Of a stretch of 64,000 bases of DNA, positions 44,086-52,976 are shown in pieces; positions within the stretch are counted from its first letter, which is position 1; every line of letters begins with the position of its first letter. The position numbers and the translations under genes are program-made. The notes below the pieces were generated by a model. It ran no database searches. It saw only the letters and a program-made list of their open reading frames with translations, and was not told where the DNA came from. This DNA is from Pelagimonas sp017744045 (lineage in GTDB: Bacteria > Pseudomonadota > Alphaproteobacteria > Rhodobacterales > Rhodobacteraceae): assembly GCF_017744045.1 (NCBI RefSeq), contig NZ_JAGHRD010000021.1; one strand, given 5' to 3'.

Positions 44086-45286
44086 TGAGATCCATGATCG
44101 CGGCAATGGTCGACAGGATCACAGCGCCAACAGTTAAGCCGATCAGGAGGGTCAGAATCGGAGTCAGCATCTGGATCAGCTGCGCCAAGGTGCGGCTGGT
44201 GCGGTCGCTCAGATCAGCGGTGGCGGTGTCGAGCACCTGCGGCAGGCGGTCTGCCTCTTCGCCCGCCTGCAAAAGCGTTGCAGTCATCTGGTCGATCAGC
44301 GGACTGCCGAGCAAGGTTTGCGACAGGGTGCCGCCGGAGGTGATCCGCTCGCTCGCCTGGGCAAGAAGGGCAGTATAAGCCGAGTTGAGGCTGGATTGCT
44401 CGGCAGTGGTCAGGGCCTGGCTGAGCGTCGCGCCCGAGCCCAGCATGAGCGAGAGCGATTGGCAGATGTCCAGCGTCGCGCGTTGGCGCAGAAAGGGGCC
44501 GATCACCGGCAGGCGCGTGGCCAGCGCCGCCAATCCGCGTTGAATTGGAGCGCGCAGGGCGAAGCCGAGCACAAGCAGGGCGGCGAAAAGGCCAAGCAGC
44601 AGCGGCCAGGCGTCTAGAACCGTTTGGCGAAAGCCTGACATCAGTTGCAAGGGCAGGGGCAGGGGGGCTTGGGCGCTGCGAAAGACCGGTTCGAGGGTTG
44701 GGACAAGGTAAAAGACGATCAGGCCAAGCACGAGGGCAGACATGACCAGCAGGATGGCCGGATAGATCAGGGCGCTGCGCAGCTCGCGCCGCATGCGGGC
44801 CTGACTGGCCAGCATGGTTGCGATGCGGGCGCTGACCTCGGCCAGGGTGTTGGAACTTTCGCCGACCCCGACCAGCGTTTGCAGGCGCGGGGGGAAGGCC
44901 GGGTCGATCTCGGCCATGGCGGCCTGCAGGCTAGCGCCGTTTTCCACGGAGTCGCCAAGGCGGGACAGGGCGCGGCGCGTGACCGGGTCCTGCGCCTGTT
45001 CGGCGCTGTATTTCAAGGCATTGACCAGCGGAAAGCTGGAGGAGAGCAGGGCGGAAAACCCGTTGAAAAAGCGCTCTATCGCGGCGGGTTTCAGCGCGCC
45101 GGACGTGCCCGACAGGGAAAATTCGCGCTGATACCAGGGCAGCGCTGATCCGCCCGCCGAAACCTGCACCGGGGTCAGCCCCTTGGCCGCCAAACTGTCC
45201 AGCGCCTCAAGCTCACTGGCCGAGGTCAGCTCTCCGTGGATGATTTTACCGGAGGGGTCATAGGCGCTGTAGGCGAAGCGGGGCAT
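44069..45286 (-). CDS. gspF: Type II secretion inner-membrane platform protein GspF
   Basis: 405-aa platform protein. Two GspF/PilC domains are visible (about residues 70-190 and 270-395), each with the VGVGESSNTLAEV- or QAGEEADRLPQVLD-like motif, and three transmembrane helices (LIYPAILLVMSALVLGLIVFY, LLLGLFAALLVLGF, LTLLIGLTVGAVIL). It would connect the GspE ATPase with the pseudopilus. It is first in a - strand string F-H-I-J. No GspE, D, C, K, L or M genes are present in the window. Confidence 0.88.
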   Translation of the reverse strand: MPRFAYSAYDPSGKIIHGELTSASELEALDSLAAKGLTPVQVSAGGSALPWYQREFSLSGTSGALKPAAIERFFNGFSALLSSSFPLVNALKYSAEQAQDPVTRRALSRLGDSVENGASLQAAMAEIDPAFPPRLQTLVGVGESSNTLAEVSARIATMLASQARMRRELRSALIYPAILLVMSALVLGLIVFYLVPTLEPVFRSAQAPLPLPLQLMSGFRQTVLDAWPLLLGLFAALLVLGFALRAPIQRGLAALATRLPVIGPFLRQRATLDICQSLSLMLGSGATLSQALTTAEQSSLNSAYTALLAQASERITSGGTLSQTLLGSPLIDQMTATLLQAGEEADRLPQVLDTATADLSDRTSRTLAQLIQMLTPILTLLIGLTVGAVILSTIAAIMDLNDIAL

Positions 45287-45409
45287 GTCATTTCACAAAT
45301 TCAGGTCGACGCATAGAGTGGCGTGCGGGGGCGGGGGCGTCAATGATTTGTGCGGCAACACTGGGTTTCAGCAAGGGTTCCCGGATGCTTCTGAGACTGT
45401 TTTTGGGCA

Positions 45410-46159
45410 TTAATAAAGTGGATGGCCACTGATCTGATCGAAGATTGCGTCTTGCAAGGTTGCAAAACTCTCGTCAGGGATTTCATAGTGGCCTTTCAAG
45501 TGGCCCCACGCGGTGGGGTGGGGATGACGATCTACATCGGGAAGTCTGGCTTCGCTCAACGCATCATACGCGTCGCGTCCCAGGGTCACCCAAAGCTTGG
45601 GGGCCAGAGATTTAACCTCTCCCGCGAAAACTTTCTTTTCCGTTTCCTCAGTTTCATTGCTCTTTTTGAACCCCGATCCTGGATGAACATAGAGCTTGCG
45701 CACATCGGTAAAATAACCCCCCTTCCCGCTATTGCATAGCTTTTCAACCACAGGCCAAAGGATCTTGCCCCCCCGGCTGGTTATCTTTTGCGCAGAAAAC
45801 CCCCAAGGGGTGCTCATGGACAAGCTGTTGGGCCATCCTTCACCAGTCCGCAAAGGATCTTGCGAGGCAAACGCAACAATGTCTCTGTTCCAATCCTTCT
45901 TGGGAGTAATCAGCAATGGAAGGTCGAAACCCGAGCGAAGCTCGCAAATTTCATCAGCTTGAGGAAAGTGGCAAACAGATCTCGGTATAACTGGGATTGT
46001 CACGTCCTGGTCGCGGCTTTCGCCTGCAAATTCCCGCCGATAAACGTCGCCCATTTCGAACAGATAGTCTGTGCAGATAAAAGGCTTATGGCTATCTGAG
46101 ATAATTGTACGCCAGACATCTGGTCGATTGACTTCAAGCCAGTCTTGTTTTCCCATCAC
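45410..46159 (-). CDS. Uracil-DNA glycosylase superfamily-like protein
   Basis: 249-aa protein with features of the uracil-DNA glycosylase fold. A motif-1-like segment FASQDPLRTGEG is followed by SLSMSTPWGFSA, as in GQDP..GLSFS. Later come FTDVRKLYV (strand before the active site), LAPKLWVTLGRDAYDAL (helix-strand core) and HPHPTAWGH, which takes the place of the HPS loop. It could be a base-excision repair enzyme or a relative of unknown substrate. Codon use is less GC-rich than the neighbours, and it stands alone between gspF and a hydrolase gene. Confidence 0.6.
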   Translation of the reverse strand: MMGKQDWLEVNRPDVWRTIISDSHKPFICTDYLFEMGDVYRREFAGESRDQDVTIPVIPRSVCHFPQADEICELRSGFDLPLLITPKKDWNRDIVAFASQDPLRTGEGWPNSLSMSTPWGFSAQKITSRGGKILWPVVEKLCNSGKGGYFTDVRKLYVHPGSGFKKSNETEETEKKVFAGEVKSLAPKLWVTLGRDAYDALSEARLPDVDRHPHPTAWGHLKGHYEIPDESFATLQDAIFDQISGHPLY

Positions 46160-46315
46160 GCACCCTCACTGAATTTAGACTTCAATTAAAACACGATTTT
46201 TCAAAGGATTGAATGGCGCGTATACCCTATCTTCACAAAACAAAAGGCAGGGGCCGGGGGCCACCTGCCTTTCTTTGCGACACCTCAGGAGGCGGGACGA
46301 GGGAGGTCGCAAAGC

Positions 46316-47236
46316 TCAGTGTTTGTCGAGGAAGGCGCGCAGCTCCTGGCCGGTTTCCTTGGGTCGGTCGAGCATGGGCAGGTGCCCACAGCCAGAGGGT
46401 GTGATCAGGGTGTTATCGGGCAGGGCCGCATCCAAAACTGCGGCGCCAGTGGGGTGAAAGATGCGATCATCGCTGCACCAGATCACCAGCGAGGGCAGGG
46501 TCAGCTGCGGGGCAATTTGATCGGTGGGGGTGGTCAGAGAGGCGTTCACCCGGTCCCAGATCATCTGGTTGCTATCGGCGCGGGCGATCTCGGCCTCGCG
46601 CCATTCGCGCGCCAGAGGGCGGGGCAGGAAGGGCTCTTTGGGAAAGAGCCAGGCCATGCGGTCTTGGTACTGGGTCGCCGTGCGCACGACCAGCGGCGCG
46701 TTGCCCTCGTCAATGGCGCGCTCCATATCTGACGGGGTAGGGGCGGTGACGCCAACCGGGCTGCCGATATAGGAAATCGTCTTGATCTGATCAGGGCGCG
46801 CGGCGGCCATCATGGTGGCGATCTGCGAGCCCATGGAATTGCCGACAAGGTGAAATTCCTTGATCCCCAGCGCATCCAGAGTGGCAAAGACATTGGCGAC
46901 CTGCCGGTCATAGGCATATTCGGCCCCGTCCAGCACGGGATTATCGCCAAAACCGGGCAGATCGAGCATGACAAGATCATAGCCCGACAATTGGCGCGAC
47001 ATGTCGAGCCAGTGCTCCTTGCGGGCAAAGATGCCATGCAGCAAAACGACCGTCTCGCCGGACCCGCCGCGCAAATAACCAACCGGACCAATGGGAGTTT
47101 CGACCTGTTGCGGGCTCATCCCGGTAAAGAGATGCAGGCCGGACAGGATCACTTTGGCGGCTTTGGAGGGCCAGATCTCGGAGGCGGCAAACAGGCCCGC
47201 CAACAAGATCACCACGCTTAGGACAATGCGCTTCAT
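46316..47236 (-). CDS. Alpha/beta hydrolase with N-terminal membrane anchor
   Basis: 306-aa hydrolase. An N-terminal hydrophobic helix (IVLSVVILLAGLFAASEI) suggests membrane anchoring or export. The triad is visible: Ser in VGNSMGSQ, Asp in WCSDDRIF and His in CGHLPMLD, with oxyanion loop LLHGIFARKEHW. Monoacylglycerol lipase-like and ester hydrolases share this plan. Two 18-bp operator-like direct repeats lie just upstream, suggesting control by a TetR-type repressor that is not in the window. Confidence 0.82.
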   Translation of the reverse strand: MKRIVLSVVILLAGLFAASEIWPSKAAKVILSGLHLFTGMSPQQVETPIGPVGYLRGGSGETVVLLHGIFARKEHWLDMSRQLSGYDLVMLDLPGFGDNPVLDGAEYAYDRQVANVFATLDALGIKEFHLVGNSMGSQIATMMAAARPDQIKTISYIGSPVGVTAPTPSDMERAIDEGNAPLVVRTATQYQDRMAWLFPKEPFLPRPLAREWREAEIARADSNQMIWDRVNASLTTPTDQIAPQLTLPSLVIWCSDDRIFHPTGAAVLDAALPDNTLITPSGCGHLPMLDRPKETGQELRAFLDKH

Positions 47237-47252
47237 ACTCTCTCCTCACAAA

Positions 47253-47295
47253 GTAAACCGAACAGTTCAGAAACCTTGTAAACCGATTGGTTCAG
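47253..47295. promoter_or_regulatory. Two 18-bp direct repeats before the hydrolase gene
   Basis: GTAAACCGAACAGTTCAG (47253-47270) and GTAAACCGATTGGTTCAG (47278-47295) agree at 15 of 18 bases and are 25 bp apart. The second contains the palindrome AACC-GATT-GGTT. They probably are operators for a TetR-like repressor. The rest of spacer 47237-47581 shows no gene or clear signal. Confidence 0.5.
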
Positions 47296-47581
47296 TTTTG
47301 GGAAGAGGGTTTTTGCGATTGGGCGGATTTTGGGGGAGTTCAGAGCCTGAGGGTTGTTTGAGCCTTTTGGGGTGTCGTCCTTGTTGCTAGGGTCAGGCCC
47401 CTAGCTCACTTTGCTAATACTGAAAATCGGCGCAGTTAAGTACTCTTAGAGACGGAGAGCGAATGTCGGCAGTGCGGACTTTGCGGCCGTTGTAAGCCAA
47501 TCCCCAAAAGTCCGCTTCACGCTTTGCACAGAGTTTTCCGCAGGCGACATGTGCCGACGCGCTTCAACAAATAGAACACCC

Positions 47582-48019
47582 CTACCATTTCGATTGCCAG
47601 GACTCTGCGCACCATGCCTCGCCGTTGTCGTTCCAGAAATCGTGATAGACGCAAGACTTGTTGAATTGTCTTATCGCGGTGACTGACAAGACGCACACCG
47701 CAACTAAGATCCACGTCGAAGTTTGCCCACTGATAGGCGGGCCTCCAACGCGTCGGGAGCGCCACAACAAGAAGGATGCAGCAAAAGGCAAATATACCAG
47801 GAAGGCTGTGACAAGTTCTGACTTTCCAGGTGCGGTTCTAAACGAAGTTTGGATTTCGAACAGGAAATACATTCCTGTGGACACAAGCAATAGCAGCGTA
47901 AGCCAAGCGAATTTGGCAATCACACTTTTGGGATAGGCCGGAAATGCAACCAAAACCCAAATGAAAACCGCAGCAGTCGGCCCCAACAAAACTAAGGCAA
48001 CAGGATTGATGGTAGGCAC
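47582..48019 (-). CDS. Small membrane protein, unrecognised
   Basis: 145-aa protein with four predicted membrane helices (ALVLLGPTAAVFIWVLVAF, FAWLTLLLLVSTGMYFLF, LVTAFLVYLPFAASFLLW, STWILVAVCVLSVTAI) and a short Trp/Cys-rich tail. The start is GTG at 48019, with GGAT about 9 bases upstream. Lower GC than its neighbours. No family recognised; coding status is supported mainly by the regular helix pattern and an uninterrupted frame. Confidence 0.5.
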   Translation of the reverse strand: MPTINPVALVLLGPTAAVFIWVLVAFPAYPKSVIAKFAWLTLLLLVSTGMYFLFEIQTSFRTAPGKSELVTAFLVYLPFAASFLLWRSRRVGGPPISGQTSTWILVAVCVLSVTAIRQFNKSCVYHDFWNDNGEAWCAESWQSKW

Positions 48020-48257
48020 GTGATTGATCCAAAATTACTTTTCGAACAAGGGTAGCAACCTGAGGATCAAGTACAAGTCTTTTACGGCCGGATCGTTCTA
48101 GGCTCGGAAAAAAGCAGCAGAGCCGCCATTTTCTACCCATGCAAAGAACAAAGGGCCTGCGTTGTGGTCCCGCCCCTTCCGATATCCACCCCATTTTAAC
48201 GGCTGGATTTAGACAGCGATGCGGGGGATGATCGCTAGGTCTTGGGGGAGAGAGCCT

Positions 48258-48953
48258 GTGGATATGGAAACGGCAGTGAACCGGGTTGCGGATGTGGGGC
48301 TGGGCTTGGCGTTTGAGGCGGATTTGTTTGCCGATCCGGCGCAACGTATTGCCCTGTGGCAGTGCAATGCCCCGGCGCTGGTCACGCCGAAATCCTATCG
48401 CAAGCGGGCCGGGTTTAACGAGGCTGTTGCGCGGTCGGGCGCGCGGGGCTGGCCGGTCGCCTTGCGGCCCAGCGGCGGTGGCACGGTGCCTCAGGGGCCG
48501 GGGGTTTTGAACCTGGTGATGGCGCTGACGGTACCGCAGGGCTTTGGGATACATCAGGGCTATCAACTGCTGTGCGATCCAATAATTGCACTGGGGCAGA
48601 GCCTGGGGCTGGATCTGCGCCCCGGTGCAACGCCTGACAGCTTTTGTGACGGGGAATGGAACCTGTCCTCGCAGGGGCGCAAGATGGTGGGCACGGCGCA
48701 GCGTTTGCGCCCGTTAAAGGAACGGCGTGTGCGGATCATGGCCCATGCGCTGATCCTGATCGACGGGCCTGTTGAACCAGGGGCCGAGGCCGTGGACGCC
48801 TTTCACCGCGACCTTGGGCTGGACCCGGTGCGCAGCGAGGTGCACACAACGTTGCAGGCAGAATGCAATACCCGTCTGCCTGATGTGGCCGAGATTGCGC
48901 GTCTATTGACGGCCCATGCTGAGCAGGCGGTCAGGGATAGGTTGGGCGAATAG
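48258..48953 (+). CDS. Lipoate-protein ligase family (BPL/LplA fold)
   Basis: 231-aa protein of the biotin/lipoate ligase fold. The substrate-binding loop RPSGGGTVPQGPGVLNL and the lysine-bearing GRKMVGTAQR (after FCDGEWNLS) are the conserved parts of lipoate ligases and octanoyltransferases. The start is GTG at 48258 with GGGGGAG 7 bases upstream; ATG at 48264 is an alternative. It could lipoylate an E2 subunit of the kind the E1 fusion at 3.2-5.4 kb needs, or act on glycine cleavage H protein. The stop codon TAG touches the TAG of the converging next gene (TAGCTA). Confidence 0.75.
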   Translation: MDMETAVNRVADVGLGLAFEADLFADPAQRIALWQCNAPALVTPKSYRKRAGFNEAVARSGARGWPVALRPSGGGTVPQGPGVLNLVMALTVPQGFGIHQGYQLLCDPIIALGQSLGLDLRPGATPDSFCDGEWNLSSQGRKMVGTAQRLRPLKERRVRIMAHALILIDGPVEPGAEAVDAFHRDLGLDPVRSEVHTTLQAECNTRLPDVAEIARLLTAHAEQAVRDRLGE

Positions 48954-49853
48954 CTAGCCGAAAAAGCGCCCAAGCAGGCCGCGTTTGGCCGGGGTGCCGT
49001 CGCAATCGGCGGCACGGAGTTTGAACAGTTTTTTGCGTTCAAGAGTATATACTTGCACCGGAAAATGGCTGCGCGGCGAGGCGGAGTCGGTCTTGTCCGT
49101 CACGATCAGCGGGCCTTGGTCGGTTTGAATCCACAAGTCACCGCGCGAGTCACCCTCGGGCTCCTCCCAAAAGGAAAACCGGTATGTGTATCCATGGGCG
49201 CGCAGGGCCTGGACATATTTCGCGGTCATCCAGCCCATGGGTTCATCAACGGGCCGCCCCGTTTCGTCATGAACAGGGTCAAACTGCGCAAAACCTTGCG
49301 AGGTCACAATCCGGTTGATCCAATAGCCGCGAAACGCGTCGGCGGGGCACAGGTCGAGATGGAAGAGCGCGGCAAGATGGGTGTCGATGTCCTGGGGTCG
49401 AAAATCGAGCTCTTGCAAGAGCGGGGCAAGCTGGGCGTCGAGCGCGTCGATTCTGGCGGTGATGTCTGCGCGATTGGCGATGTCGGGATAGGCGTCTTCT
49501 CCTCCCGGATTGCGGGTCACGATTTGAACCTCGCGGGCGAGGTCAAACCACCCCTGCCAAATCGCGGCAATATCGTCATGGCCGAGGCGCCGCCAGGCGC
49601 TGATTTGCCTTGGTTCGTCAAGCTCTGCTTTGACTTGCCAACTCTGTTTGAGCGCGACGTGCAACAGCGCCTGCGCATCGCCAAGACCCGGCCGGCGCAG
49701 GGTCTCGGCCATATCGGTGATCGCCTGCCCGAGCGCCGGAAGATCGGTCTGAATGCCAAGGTCGAACATGTCGTTGACCCTTTGCACGGTGCGGAGCCCG
49801 AGATTGCCGATAGGTGGCCCGAGCAGGACGAGTTTTTCAGTGCTTTCAGACAT
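48954..49853 (-). CDS. Unrecognised 299-aa protein
   Basis: Intact 299-aa gene with no family recognised. The first half is helical, with leucine-rich segments (LPALGQAITDMAETL, TARIDALDAQLAPLLQEL); the C-terminal third is strand-rich and aromatic (HGYTYRFSFWEEPEGDSRGD, LWIQTDQGPLIVTD). No signal peptide or membrane helix. Its stop codon abuts that of the lipoate ligase-like gene. Spacer 49854-50066 behind its start shows no gene or clear signal. Confidence 0.6.
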   Translation of the reverse strand: MSESTEKLVLLGPPIGNLGLRTVQRVNDMFDLGIQTDLPALGQAITDMAETLRRPGLGDAQALLHVALKQSWQVKAELDEPRQISAWRRLGHDDIAAIWQGWFDLAREVQIVTRNPGGEDAYPDIANRADITARIDALDAQLAPLLQELDFRPQDIDTHLAALFHLDLCPADAFRGYWINRIVTSQGFAQFDPVHDETGRPVDEPMGWMTAKYVQALRAHGYTYRFSFWEEPEGDSRGDLWIQTDQGPLIVTDKTDSASPRSHFPVQVYTLERKKLFKLRAADCDGTPAKRGLLGRFFG

Positions 49854-50066
49854 GGCGACGTAACTTTGGACAAAATGACGCGGAACGGGTAGCCGCAGAA
49901 TGGGGCGAGAGTGAGGCCTTAGGGGCGTCTACGACTGCGAGCGAAGTAATACGCGAGCGCCGGAGCGGTCATGAGGGCAACATGCAGAGAGGGTCGGCAG
50001 AGAGTCCAGAGTGCTTGATGCTGCACGGTGCACCAATGTCGGCAAACGGAGCCTGCCAGTTGGGAA

Positions 50067-51242
50067 CTACTCCCCGCGTCTTAGAAAGATGGCTCCAACA
50101 CTCATAATACCGATGACTGAGATCAGTGCGCTAGCATCGCGCAGGTTGGTGAGGTTCGAAATCGTGCCATAGACGATTGTACCCAGAGCAGTTGAACCAA
50201 GGCCGACCATGACCCAAAGCCCCATAACGCGCCCGTGAAAGCCGTCAGGAATCGACAATTGAATCCTAGATTGATTGGCAACGCCAACGATAGACGCTGC
50301 GCAGCCCAAGGTTCCCGCACATGCCAATCCCAACAACCAACTCTCGGTTTGCGACATAAGTAAAAGTGCGGCAAACCCTGCAATCCCAAGATACTCTGCA
50401 ATGTAATTGGGAAGATTTTTGCGCAGGGCCATAAACGCTGCAGCACATACCGCTCCAAATCCAGCGGCTGAAAGCAATAGTCCTGCGCCATCTGCCTCTC
50501 GACCGAAGGCGGTCGCCGCGAAAAGAGGAAACAGGTCGATGGCAGCACGCCCACCCAATCCGAACACGCCTGTAAGCAAAAAAGCATTCGCGACCGGGTG
50601 GCTGCCACAGATTACAGCCCAGCCATCGTGCAGCTGTGAGAGAAAATTGCCGCCAGACGCTGCGCGTTTCGCGACGTCGCTCCTCAAAGACCATATGACC
50701 ATTGCCAGCACCAGATTTCCCAGTGCGCCCAAAAGAAGAACCGGTGGGATATCGACGATCACAATGAGAAGCCCCGCCAGAGCTGGGCCAATCATACGGG
50801 TCAAGTTAAACACTATCGAGTCCAGTGCGATGGCTCTGGGCATTAAGGTTTTAGGAACTAGGGCAGGTACCAAGGCCATACGCAGCGGCTGATGAGCTGA
50901 TACAGTTATTCCGATCAGACATTCGAAAACGATGAGTACGCCAACAGTTACGAGGTCAGCGAGCGCAAGGACGAAAAGTGATGTTGTCAGCGCTGCCAGA
51001 ACGAGCTGAACTTTCACCATCGCGGGGATGATCCATACCCGGTCGACAACTGCGCCGAAGAGCGGGCCAATGATAACAGTTGGAACAAGCTGCGCAGCGA
51101 GCACAACGCTCGACCAAAATGTTGACTCGGATAGCTCCCACGCGAGCCACAGCACAGCGACCCGTTGCATCCAAATGCAAGTCAGAGCGACGCAATTTCC
51201 AGCGCAGTAACGTAGGTATAATGTGAAACCAGATTTGACCAT
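50067..51242 (-). CDS. MFS transporter (MFS_3/EntS-like)
   Basis: 391-aa major facilitator with about 12 membrane helices, of the group that includes the enterobactin exporter EntS and plain effector exporters: IGPLFGAVVDRVWIIPAMV in loop 2-3, DSIVFNLTRMIGPALAGLL in the middle. GC content is lower than in flanking genes. It stands alone; no biosynthesis genes are adjacent, so the substrate is unknown. Confidence 0.78.
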   Translation of the reverse strand: MVKSGFTLYLRYCAGNCVALTCIWMQRVAVLWLAWELSESTFWSSVVLAAQLVPTVIIGPLFGAVVDRVWIIPAMVKVQLVLAALTTSLFVLALADLVTVGVLIVFECLIGITVSAHQPLRMALVPALVPKTLMPRAIALDSIVFNLTRMIGPALAGLLIVIVDIPPVLLLGALGNLVLAMVIWSLRSDVAKRAASGGNFLSQLHDGWAVICGSHPVANAFLLTGVFGLGGRAAIDLFPLFAATAFGREADGAGLLLSAAGFGAVCAAAFMALRKNLPNYIAEYLGIAGFAALLLMSQTESWLLGLACAGTLGCAASIVGVANQSRIQLSIPDGFHGRVMGLWVMVGLGSTALGTIVYGTISNLTNLRDASALISVIGIMSVGAIFLRRGE

Positions 51243-51639
51243 TAGAGCATCCCAATTTTGACGGTGGATGCCCAGGCGAACGGCCAGCTAAAGACTACGC
51301 TTCCCGATGGTTGCCCATCTCATTCTCGCCAGTTACGTAGCCATTTCAAATTATCAGGTGGTGTATTCAGGCGCAATTGGCAATCGTCGCCCGGCGTAGC
51401 ATAGCAACCATTGGCGCAGCCGCAGTGAAAGAGCGCTTTGCCCTGCAGACCGCTAGTTTATCTGGTTTGAAACGAATGGCAGTGTCCGAAAACGGCCCCA
51501 GCATTGGGACAGTCAACGAACCAGCCAAATGACACGTGGGTTGCCGCGACAACGCACATCTTGTGACAGTATCGGCGGGCGATCCTTTTGCGGGCAGGCT
51601 TTGCGGATCTCAACCTACGGTTTCGCCCAGCTACAGGCC
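51243..51639. other. Gene-free spacer behind the MFS gene
   Basis: 397 bp. Only short, unconvincing reading frames occur (for example 51367-51552 on the - strand); no tRNA-like fold, terminator or repeat family member was seen. It may contain the MFS promoter and decayed sequence. Confidence 0.4.
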
Positions 51640-52686
51640 CTAATCCACCATCAAAACGATCTTGCCGACATGGGATTTTGCCTGAAAGCTTTCCTGCGCC
51701 TTGGCGATATCGGCCAGGGGGTAGGTTTCGGCGACGAGCGGTTTGATCTCGCCCGCCTCGATGCGTTTGATCAGGTTGCCAAACACTTGCGGTTCCAGAA
51801 TGGTGCAGCCGTAAAAGCTCAGATCCTTGAGGTAGAGCGTGCGCACGTCCAGTTCGACCAATGGCCCGGCAATGGCTCCGGCGACGGCGTAGCGACCAAA
51901 GGGGCGCAGCACGTCGAGCAGGGCAGGCCAGCCCGGTCCGGCCACCAGATCAATGACAACATCGACACTATTCTCGCCCAAAACCGCTCTGAGGTCGTCT
52001 TGACGATCGACACATTGCACCGCGCCGAGATCCATGAGGGTTTGGATCTTGGCGGCGCTGGTTTGGGCGATCACCTCGGCACCGCGGGCGCGGGCGAGCT
52101 GCACGGTGGCTGACCCAACACCGCCAGAGGCTCCGGTCACCAGCACGCGGTCTCCGGCGCGGAGATTGGCGCGGGTCAGCATGTTTTCGGCGGTTGAATA
52201 AGAGCAGGGGAAGGAGGCGAGCTCAGTATCTGTCAGGGGCGAGGTGATCGGATAGGCATGGCGCGCGGCGACGCGAACATATTGCGCAAAACCGCCGTCA
52301 CATTCAGAGCCGATATACCAGGGGCTTTGCAGCAGCGCTCCGTCGGCCTCTTGCAAGCAAGGTTCGACAATCACGCGCTCACCAATGCGGGCATCGGTGA
52401 TATCGGGGCCGGTGGCAACGATATGGCCGCAGATATCGGCCCCCTGGATGCGCGGGAATGTCAGGGCATTGCCACCCCAGCCGGCATCCTCGGCGTCGTT
52501 ATCGCCCTTGGAATACCAGCCGATCCGCGTGTTGATATCGGTATTGTTGACCCCAGCGGCCGTGACACGGATGAGCACATCGGTTGCGGCCAGTTCCGGC
52601 AGGGGCAGATCGTGACGCAGCTGCAGCATTTCGGGGCCGCCATGGCCGATCATGGCGATGCCGGTCATATGGGTGGGCAGGGTCAT
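51640..52686 (-). CDS. Zinc-independent MDR oxidoreductase (quinone reductase-like)
   Basis: 348-aa medium-chain dehydrogenase/reductase. GroES-like N-terminal domain (VLIRVTAAGVNNTDINTR, RIQGADICGHIVATG), then the nucleotide-binding fold (VLVTGASGGVGSATVQLARARGAEVIA). The AAGVNNTD wording and lack of the structural-zinc cysteine cluster point to a quinone/enone reductase type rather than a true alcohol dehydrogenase. GGAG precedes the ATG. Neighbours give no pathway. A CGCGTGA/TCACGCG inverted repeat lies about 85 bp upstream of its start. Confidence 0.8.
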   Translation of the reverse strand: MTLPTHMTGIAMIGHGGPEMLQLRHDLPLPELAATDVLIRVTAAGVNNTDINTRIGWYSKGDNDAEDAGWGGNALTFPRIQGADICGHIVATGPDITDARIGERVIVEPCLQEADGALLQSPWYIGSECDGGFAQYVRVAARHAYPITSPLTDTELASFPCSYSTAENMLTRANLRAGDRVLVTGASGGVGSATVQLARARGAEVIAQTSAAKIQTLMDLGAVQCVDRQDDLRAVLGENSVDVVIDLVAGPGWPALLDVLRPFGRYAVAGAIAGPLVELDVRTLYLKDLSFYGCTILEPQVFGNLIKRIEAGEIKPLVAETYPLADIAKAQESFQAKSHVGKIVLMVD

Positions 52687-52771
52687 GGCGCGCTCCGTTC
52701 GTTGCTCTGCAGGGGACGGTGGCGCGGGGGAGGCGGCATGTCAATCGTTGAGGGGGAAGGGGTAGGGAAGA

Positions 52772-52791
52772 CGCGTGATCGCCGTCACGCG
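52772..52791. promoter_or_regulatory. Inverted repeat upstream of the MDR gene
   Basis: CGCGTGA and TCACGCG flank TCGCCG, a perfect 7-bp inverted repeat in the spacer 52687-52976, between the MDR gene and the end of the liv-hydrolase operon. Operator or hairpin; not decided. Confidence 0.35.
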
Positions 52792-52870
52792 GGTTGGCGA
52801 AGTAACATGATTTTCTACCACTTTATCTAAGCAAGTTCTCTCCAACGTGTGTGTTCGCTCAAACGATAGC

Positions 52871-52902
52871 AAAATCGCCATCCCGGGGGGCGGGACGGCG
52901 AT
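52871..52902 (-). terminator. Terminator of the liv operon
   Basis: ATCGCCATCCCG (52874-52885) and CGGGACGGCGAT (52891-52902) form a 12-bp stem with one mismatch around GGGGG. On the - strand the stem is followed by TTTTGCT. It lies 75 bp past the hydrolase stop codon that ends the liv operon. Confidence 0.7.
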
Positions 52903-52976
52903 CACGCGGCGGCCCAAGGGCCTTGATTCCGCGCGTGTGAAAACCCGAGAAACGCTTTTACAAATACAAGCATTGA

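Noticed and set aside
49854..50066. Possible small RNA or gene in the spacer before the MFS gene end
   Set aside because: No coding frame, promoter-terminator pair or strong structure was visible.
51367..51552. 61-codon frame in the spacer after the MFS gene
   Set aside because: No ribosome binding site, no recognisable protein feature; probably chance or decayed sequence.
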